Part shown: positions 5,762 through 7,056 of the stretch, piece by piece
Layout: every line of letters starts with the position of its first letter
Numbering within the stretch: position 1 is the first letter of the stretch
From: Balneolales bacterium
GTDB taxonomy: Bacteria > Bacteroidota > Rhodothermia > Balneolales > HLUCCA01
DNA: 7,056 bases
Reading direction: 5' to 3'
Assembly (NCBI GenBank): GCA_022565415.1
Contig: JAIUMT010000160.1
Location: 1 to 7,056, forward strand
Translations under genes and position numbers: made by a program
Notes under the pieces: generated by a model
Database searches by the model: none
The model's input: the letters and a program-made list of their open reading frames with translations, nothing else
Told to the model about the DNA's origin: nothing

Positions 5762-7056
5762 ATGTTTACCAAAATCAAATACATTACTATAGCACTATTA
5801 GCCGGTGGCCTGATGGCTGCATGTTCCGACAGTAGCGGACCGGAACTATCTGACGGTGGCGATGATGATATCGTAACTATTGATGCAAATACTACTGAGC
5901 TTTCTGGCGCGATGCGCGGAACGTTGTTACGTGGTCGTACCTATCAAATGGTCGGTGACCTGATTATTCTTCCAGACGAAGAAATCCGGGTAGAGCCGGG
6001 TGTAACAATCGTAGCACATCAGGATGCAGAAAGTGGAATCGGTTTTGAAATCACCAACGAAGGTTCTTTCATTGCCATCGGTACAGCTGCCGAGCCAATA
6101 TTGTTGACTGTTCCTGCCGAAAAACGCATTCCAGCTAACATCTTTGCTGGTCTTTGGGGTGGAATTCAGGGTAGCGAAACCACCAAAGCTATTGTACTTA
6201 AGCATGTTCGCATGGAATATGTTGGTGCCATTGGTGGAGAAGGAAATGCACGTGCGGGTAGCATTCGTTATGGTCTGTGGACACGTAGCGATCAAACCGA
6301 AGTTGTTATCGAAGACAGTTGGTTCTATGGTTCAAAAGATGATTTCTTCCGTCCGGTTGGTGGTAAGTTGAACATCGTTCGAAACGTGTTTGAATACATG
6401 GGCGAAGATGGTGGCGACATCATTAACGTAAAAGGTGGAACTGTAGGAAACGTTGCTTATAACCTTGTTATTGGTGGTGCAACCAACGCATTCAAACCAT
6501 CAGATGACGGTTCAAGTACCATCCAATCGAATATGGGTATCTACAACAACACCATTTTGAACAGCGGATGGAGAAGAGCGGGTGCAAACCGTGGATCGAA
6601 CATTAACTTCGAAGAAGGTGCACGCGGATTTGCCTACAACAACATCCTTGTAAATAACAAGAATGGTCTGCGAGTTTTGGCTAGCGCTGATGTTCAGAAT
6701 GTAGCTTATGATAACAACCTCAAGTACGGAAGCTACCAGCAAATGGTAGATTTGTTCTTGAATCCGGATTCTGTAACTGAGCGGCAGCCAAACGATATTT
6801 TTGGTGATGTTCGTGAGAATGATCCTTTGTTCGTGAACTACAATGTTGATGCATTTTCCTGGGATGATTACAATGCGGGCGTAGATCAGCCAGCAGCGAT
6901 GAATCAAGTATCAGACTACGATTTCAGGTTGGCACCGAATTCACCGGCTCTTAACGCTGGTAGAACTGATTTTCAGCCGGTTTCAGTTAATTTCACATTG
7001 ACAGGAAATGCTGATCGGTCGATCTTAGCACCAAGTGTTGATCTCGGTGCTTACCA
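5762..7056 (+). CDS. Parallel beta-helix lipoprotein, partner of the receptor; 3' end outside the window
   Basis: The frame runs without a stop from the ATG at 5762 to the window edge: 431 complete codons. The N-terminus is a lipoprotein signal with lipobox MAAC (Cys21), followed by SDSS and then a DGGDDD stretch. Serine/acidic residues after the cysteine resemble the Bacteroidota surface-export signal, so surface display is plausible. The body looks like a right-handed beta-helix of the repeat-lipoprotein type often found beside Bacteroidota receptors: a cap with VEPGVTIVAHQ (about 78-87), LWGGIQG (131-137), then short repeating beta-turns rich in asparagine and glycine such as IYNNTILNSGW and FAYNNILVNNKNGL. 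The final DFRLAPNSPALNAG (387-400) and DLGAY (427-431) are typical end-of-helix signatures, so the stop probably lies shortly after the window unless a sorting domain follows. No catalytic residues could be assigned. The leader before the ATG is A-rich, with no Shine-Dalgarno sequence. Confidence 0.85.
   Translation, partial: MFTKIKYITIALLAGGLMAACSDSSGPELSDGGDDDIVTIDANTTELSGAMRGTLLRGRTYQMVGDLIILPDEEIRVEPGVTIVAHQDAESGIGFEITNEGSFIAIGTAAEPILLTVPAEKRIPANIFAGLWGGIQGSETTKAIVLKHVRMEYVGAIGGEGNARAGSIRYGLWTRSDQTEVVIEDSWFYGSKDDFFRPVGGKLNIVRNVFEYMGEDGGDIINVKGGTVGNVAYNLVIGGATNAFKPSDDGSSTIQSNMGIYNNTILNSGWRRAGANRGSNINFEEGARGFAYNNILVNNKNGLRVLASADVQNVAYDNNLKYGSYQQMVDLFLNPDSVTERQPNDIFGDVRENDPLFVNYNVDAFSWDDYNAGVDQPAAMNQVSDYDFRLAPNSPALNAGRTDFQPVSVNFTLTGNADRSILAPSVDLGAY

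Noticed and set aside
5927..6907. Open frames on the minus strand at 5927-6295 and 6512-6907 and on the plus strand at 6144-6371.
   Set aside because: All lie inside the beta-helix lipoprotein gene in other frames; only the frame starting at 5762 shows a signal peptide and family motifs.

Overview
The window looks like Bacteroidota-type chromosome (Bacteroidetes in the broad sense, possibly including Balneola- or Rhodothermus-like relatives). The reasons are a TonB-dependent receptor that opens with a carboxypeptidase-regulatory-like domain, lipoproteins with acidic or serine-rich residues after the lipobox cysteine, no Shine-Dalgarno sequences before the starts (A-rich leaders instead), and a paired luxE-like/luxC-like operon. 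The genus cannot be read from the sequence. Nothing here points to a phage, plasmid, insertion sequence, CRISPR array or RNA gene.

Layout. (1) Positions 1-1688, plus strand: the C-terminal part of a LuxE-type acyl-protein synthetase (its start lies before the window), overlapping by four bases a complete LuxC-type acyl-CoA reductase. Together they should convert a fatty acid or acyl thioester to a fatty aldehyde. The reductase carries an in-frame pair of imperfect palindromic repeats. (2) Positions 1677-1904, minus strand: a short open stretch that reads like the C-terminal end of a larger protein and is probably a remnant. (3) Positions 1930-2583, minus strand: an exported lipoprotein form of family I inorganic pyrophosphatase with its catalytic residues in place. 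(4) Positions 2584-2930: a 347-base divergent intergenic region holding a phased direct repeat, TAACA three times plus TAATA once at exact 11-base steps. It ends nine bases before a near-match to the Bacteroidota -7 promoter element. (5) Positions 2931-5708, plus strand: a 925-residue TonB-dependent receptor. (6) From position 5762 to the window end, plus strand: a parallel beta-helix lipoprotein, almost complete, probably cotranscribed with the receptor.

Most interesting reading: regions 3 to 6 look like one outer-membrane/periplasmic locus, with a receptor and a putatively surface-exposed lipoprotein in one operon and a secreted pyrophosphatase facing away from them. The 11-base repeat spacing in front of the receptor is the geometry bound by PhoB/OmpR-family response regulators. 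With a pyrophosphatase next door, this suggests a phosphate- or phosphorylated-compound acquisition system, but that is inference. The luxE/luxC operon is probably a separate unit, separated from this locus by the remnant.
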